From Thermotogae bacterium (lineage in GTDB: Bacteria; Thermotogota; Thermotogae; UBA12178), in NCBI GenBank assembly GCA_003641795.1, contig QNAP01000013.1, positions 1 to 15,944 on the forward strand: DNA of 15,944 bases. Direction: 5' to 3'. The notes under the pieces were generated by a model, which saw only the letters and a list, made by a program, of their open reading frames with translations, did no database searches and had not been told where the DNA came from. Shown in pieces: positions 13,383 to 15,944 of this stretch (positions are counted from its first letter, which is position 1; each line of letters begins with the position of its first letter). The translations under genes were made by a program, and so were the position numbers.

Positions 13383-15226
13383 CGGGTCTGGTTGCTGAGG
13401 GTTTGCGCCAGCCATGCGGATTGTGCGTTGAAGTAACTCACCGCTTGTTCCATGGCTGTAAACTTTCTATAGAGTGTCTCATACTCTTTTTGAAGTCGCT
13501 GAGCCATTTCCACCACACGCTCTGAAACCAGTGTGAGTTCACGTTGAAGCCTACCATTGATGCCCGCAACGTTGTCAAGGTAGCCACCGAACTTGGTGTA
13601 CTCGTAGAGCATCGAGTCAAGGGTGGTTACCAGTCCATCGGCTCCGTCGTTTGATTCGGTAGCGGTGAAGAGCTTCGCCACGTCCTGAAGATGCTCCCTA
13701 ACCGCGCTTCTGAGCGTGTCTTCGTTGACCTCAAGATGTCCCTTCATCATGTTCTCGTATCCGCCACCTATGTCCGTGCTGGTCGAGATCCCGACGTCCA
13801 TCAACGTGTCGTAAAGACCAACACCCTCTATCATGGAGGTGATCCACCCACGAAGGTCTTCGAAGATCTTTCTGAGTGAACTGTCATCTTTTAGCAAACC
13901 CTGCATCTTTTCTTCTTCCGTCATTTCGCCCCATTCTTTATCCTCCACCGGTTCTTCGTTCAATTTGCCATAAAGGTACTCCATCGTGTCATTGTAGGCT
14001 TCTATAAAGTTGGTTATGTTCTCCACCACCGAATCAACATCGAGATCAACATTCACCGTGACGTAGTCAGAAGTCACCGCTTTGAGATTCAAAGTGACGC
14101 CGTTAACCGTGAGGCTGTTGCCGTTGGCGTAATAAGTCACGGCGGTGCTGTCCGTTCCATCGTAACTAACCAACACCTTTGAGCTGTTTCCAGGATCTTT
14201 TTGGGTGATCTCGCTTCCCGTAGCATCATCCAACCAACCCGCAATTTTGAAGAATCCTGTTCCACCATCGTCAAAAGAAATACCCTGACTTCCCGCCGTG
14301 TTATTGACCATGATCAACTTGTCCCCGTTCTCGTCGTAATAGGTCGTCACTCCTGTTTCAGATTTGATCCTTTCCAACACTTGTTCGAGAGTATCTGTAG
14401 AACTCACCGAAACGGTGGTCCCGTTAACAGTAATCGTACCATCCGTAAACGTTACACCATCGATGCTCGCGAGTTCTGAAAGTGTCTTGCTTGTCGAGAT
14501 CGCCCCCAAGTGTGCCGTACTGTCAACCTGGTATACGGACGAATCCGCGTTCCAATAAATGGGTGCACTGGAAAGGTTGAACACCTCCAAAAGATTGCTG
14601 GTATCGGTGGGAGATCCGAGGGTAAACTCGCTGGCACTGGTGATGGACACTTTACCCGTTCCGCTGTCATAGCTTGCAGTCACTCCCGCATCTGAAGTAT
14701 TGATCTTGTTGATGATATCGTCGATGGTGTCGGTATCGTTGACGACTATCTCCACTCCGTTGATGGTGAATGTGCCAGCTTGAGGCGTTACACGCGTATC
14801 GAGATCAGAAAACTGCGTGGTAGAAGGAGGCACGTTCCCAAACGTTTCTCCGCTTCGATACACAGTTCTGGATGCCAGTTGTTCTACCTTGACGTAGAAT
14901 GTCCCCGCAGTCGCATCCGCGCTCGCGCTGACCTGCAGGCTGTTTTCATCCGAGCTGGTGGCGGTATACTGGTAATAAGCAGAAGTGAGCTTCATAGAGA
15001 AGATGCTATCCCTGAAAGATTCGAGCCTATCGTCTATCTCCTGCCACAACTTTTGCTGGAGTTGAAGCTTTTCCTGTTGAATTTGAAGGCGCTCCAGTGG
15101 GGCACTCTTGGCTTGCATGATGGCATCTATTATTGCACCGGTATCGATTCCACTCAAACCGAGAAACTGTGTCTCCCCTACGCCACCTGGAGAGCCAGTT
15201 ATTCTTAACAGATCTTGGTAAGCCAC
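13379..15226 (-). CDS. fliD: Flagellar filament capping protein FliD (hook-associated protein 2)
   Basis: This 615-residue secreted cap protein sits at the filament tip and guides flagellin assembly. The N-terminal region (about 20-115: FLGLSGIDTGAIIDAIMQAK, then a helical SAPLERLQIQQEKLQLQQ stretch) and C-terminal helical region (about 395-610) are the FliD_N and FliD_C parts that form the coiled-coil leg. The middle is Thr/Ser/Asp-rich beta sequence with two hook IN-type repeats (about 151-198 and 263-309). I see no cysteine, as expected of an exported flagellar protein, and there is no cleavable signal, since export is through the flagellar type III system. It is longer than many FliD proteins. 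The start is GTG with AAGGTG 6 nt upstream. It lies 21 nt after flaG, in the sigma-28 unit. Confidence 0.93.
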   Translation of the reverse strand: MAYQDLLRITGSPGGVGETQFLGLSGIDTGAIIDAIMQAKSAPLERLQIQQEKLQLQQKLWQEIDDRLESFRDSIFSMKLTSAYYQYTATSSDENSLQVSASADATAGTFYVKVEQLASRTVYRSGETFGNVPPSTTQFSDLDTRVTPQAGTFTINGVEIVVNDTDTIDDIINKINTSDAGVTASYDSGTGKVSITSASEFTLGSPTDTSNLLEVFNLSSAPIYWNADSSVYQVDSTAHLGAISTSKTLSELASIDGVTFTDGTITVNGTTVSVSSTDTLEQVLERIKSETGVTTYYDENGDKLIMVNNTAGSQGISFDDGGTGFFKIAGWLDDATGSEITQKDPGNSSKVLVSYDGTDSTAVTYYANGNSLTVNGVTLNLKAVTSDYVTVNVDLDVDSVVENITNFIEAYNDTMEYLYGKLNEEPVEDKEWGEMTEEEKMQGLLKDDSSLRKIFEDLRGWITSMIEGVGLYDTLMDVGISTSTDIGGGYENMMKGHLEVNEDTLRSAVREHLQDVAKLFTATESNDGADGLVTTLDSMLYEYTKFGGYLDNVAGINGRLQRELTLVSERVVEMAQRLQKEYETLYRKFTAMEQAVSYFNAQSAWLAQTLSNQTR

Positions 15227-15247
15227 CTAAATCACCTTCTCCCCATC

Positions 15248-15619
15248 TCAGCCCTTTTCATCGAAAAGAAGGCCAACGAGCTCGTTTATACTCTTGGCAA
15301 TCCTGATCGCCACTTCAGGGGGGATCTGGCGTATGATCTCACCGCTTTCCCTATCTTTAATCTTCACTATGATCTTGTCGAGTTCCTTATCAATGCTGAA
15401 CTCGGCTTCACCTCTGAAGAGCTCCACGAGCTTCCGAAGCTTGCGCTCAAGCTCGTCAACAATACGATCCATATCCTGTGCCACATCTTTTTCCTCGCCT
15501 CGTTCCCCATCGACGGGAGGACCTTCCTCATGTCGAACCGCATCGACGTGAAGCGTCTCCTCAGCAAATTTCACCACATCCATGTGGGCTCGGTCCGCAC
15601 TAATACGCTCCAAATCCAA
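15248..15619 (-). CDS. flaG: FlaG family protein
   Basis: This is a FlaG-family protein of about 123 residues. The C-terminal half carries the family pattern FSIDKELDKIIVKIKDRESGEIIRQIPPEVAIRIAKSI, preceded by a Glu/Asp/Arg-rich helix (MDRIVDELERKLRKLVELF). FlaG genes typically adjoin fliD and influence filament length; the molecular role is not settled. The TTG at 15619 is preferred because GGAGGTG lies 6 nt upstream; ATG 15634 is the alternative. A longer open frame back to 15700 is excluded because it would start before the sigma-28 promoter. It is first in the flaG-fliD unit. Confidence 0.85.
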   Translation of the reverse strand: MDLERISADRAHMDVVKFAEETLHVDAVRHEEGPPVDGERGEEKDVAQDMDRIVDELERKLRKLVELFRGEAEFSIDKELDKIIVKIKDRESGEIIRQIPPEVAIRIAKSINELVGLLFDEKG

Positions 15620-15653
15620 CGCACCCACCTCCATGTGGCTCACTTCATAGTAA

Positions 15654-15680
15654 TTATCGTCTGTCTTTGCCTTGATTTTA
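15654..15680 (-). promoter_or_regulatory. Sigma-28 (FliA) promoter of flaG-fliD
   Basis: On the minus strand TAAA (15680-15677), a 15-nt gap and GACGATAA (15661-15654) match the sigma-28 consensus TAAA-N15-GCCGATAA with one mismatch in the -10 and exact spacing. Transcription would begin near 15647, just before flaG. It marks flaG-fliD as a late flagellar unit. Confidence 0.75.
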
Positions 15681-15696
15681 GGAAAAACGACAAAAA

Positions 15697-15888
15697 TCAC
15701 ACAAACTCGATATGCTCAGACAGATCCCCCATCCTTAGTACAGCCATGGTAGGTTTTGGTAATGATGTAGCAACAACAGCCGCTGTAGACAACTCAACAA
15801 TGGCAAAGGTAGGGATAGATTCTGGCAAGCCACGCTCACACAGCTGGCACTCGCTTTCTTCCTCGTTCACATCCACAAAACGACCCAC
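15697..15888 (-). CDS. Hypothetical reading frame, doubtful
   Basis: A 63-codon frame starts with GTG at 15888 and ends with TGA immediately upstream of the flaG promoter. It contains one CxxC (ECQLCERG) and a moderately hydrophobic stretch (TFAIVELSTAAVVATSL). There is no convincing ribosome-binding site (AGGA is about 14 nt away), I recognise no family, and the codons in its second half differ from the neighbours (TCA, TTA, ACA, CTA are frequent). The opposite strand is also open here. It might be the end of a frameshifted upstream gene or just non-coding DNA. Confidence 0.2.
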   Translation of the reverse strand: MGRFVDVNEEESECQLCERGLPESIPTFAIVELSTAAVVATSLPKPTMAVLRMGDLSEHIEFV

Positions 15889-15944
15889 GCGAAGGTTCAG
15901 CGTCCTGCTTCAGCTTCGCTCTCATCCGCATCCATGCGGCTTCG

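Noticed and set aside
15926..15939. CCGCAT-CC-ATGCGG palindrome at the window edge
   Set aside because: A 2-nt loop is too tight for an RNA hairpin, and no gene context is visible to call it an operator or attachment site.
15746..15944. Plus-strand frame open to the window end
   Set aside because: No ribosome-binding site is seen, and the Ser/Pro/Arg/His-rich second half looks like the antisense of the opposite frame; no family is recognised.

Overview
The window reads as an anaerobic thermophile of the Thermotogota (Thermotoga/Pseudothermotoga type). The basis is the gene content: ferredoxin-linked 2-oxoacid oxidoreductase, paired butyrate kinases, an XRE/cupin-speD-speE unit, and a SpeD whose catalytic Ser63, His68 and Cys83 have the numbering known for the Thermotoga maritima enzyme. 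Proteins are rich in Glu, Lys and Arg, and many genes use GTG or TTG starts behind strong GGAGGTG-type ribosome-binding sites. The genus cannot be fixed from this sequence alone.

Region 1 (10400 down to 1, minus strand) is a tightly packed 12-gene run, probably one operon. In transcription order it holds a PLP aminotransferase, a butyrate kinase, phosphate butyryltransferase, a second butyrate kinase, a SIMIBI-type P-loop ATPase of unknown role, the delta-alpha-beta-gamma subunits of a 2-oxoacid:ferredoxin oxidoreductase, glutamate dehydrogenase, a PreA-like FMN/2x[4Fe-4S] protein, and the 5' part of threonine synthase. Read together it is a route from amino acid to 2-oxoacid to acyl-CoA to acyl-phosphate to organic acid plus ATP. 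Glutamate dehydrogenase recycles the amino acceptor. The ATPase and the PreA-like protein are the members this textbook route does not explain.

Region 2 (10401-10804) is a divergent regulatory region. It holds a candidate extended -10 for the minus-strand operon, two copies of a 14-bp TGCA-flanked site in inverted orientation, a full-consensus TTGACA-17-TATAAT promoter with a G-rich spacer facing right, and a 5' leader of roughly 170 nt with two interleaved inverted repeats in pseudoknot order.

Region 3 (10805-13382, plus strand) carries an XRE-cupin regulator, speD, speE and a FmdB-type zinc-ribbon gene, then a terminator-like hairpin and a four-helix membrane protein with an uncertain start.

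Region 4 (15944 down to 13379, minus strand) carries flaG and fliD, preceded by a sigma-28 type promoter. The last ~240 bases beyond that promoter hold no gene I can name. No tRNA, rRNA, CRISPR array, insertion sequence or integrase was seen.
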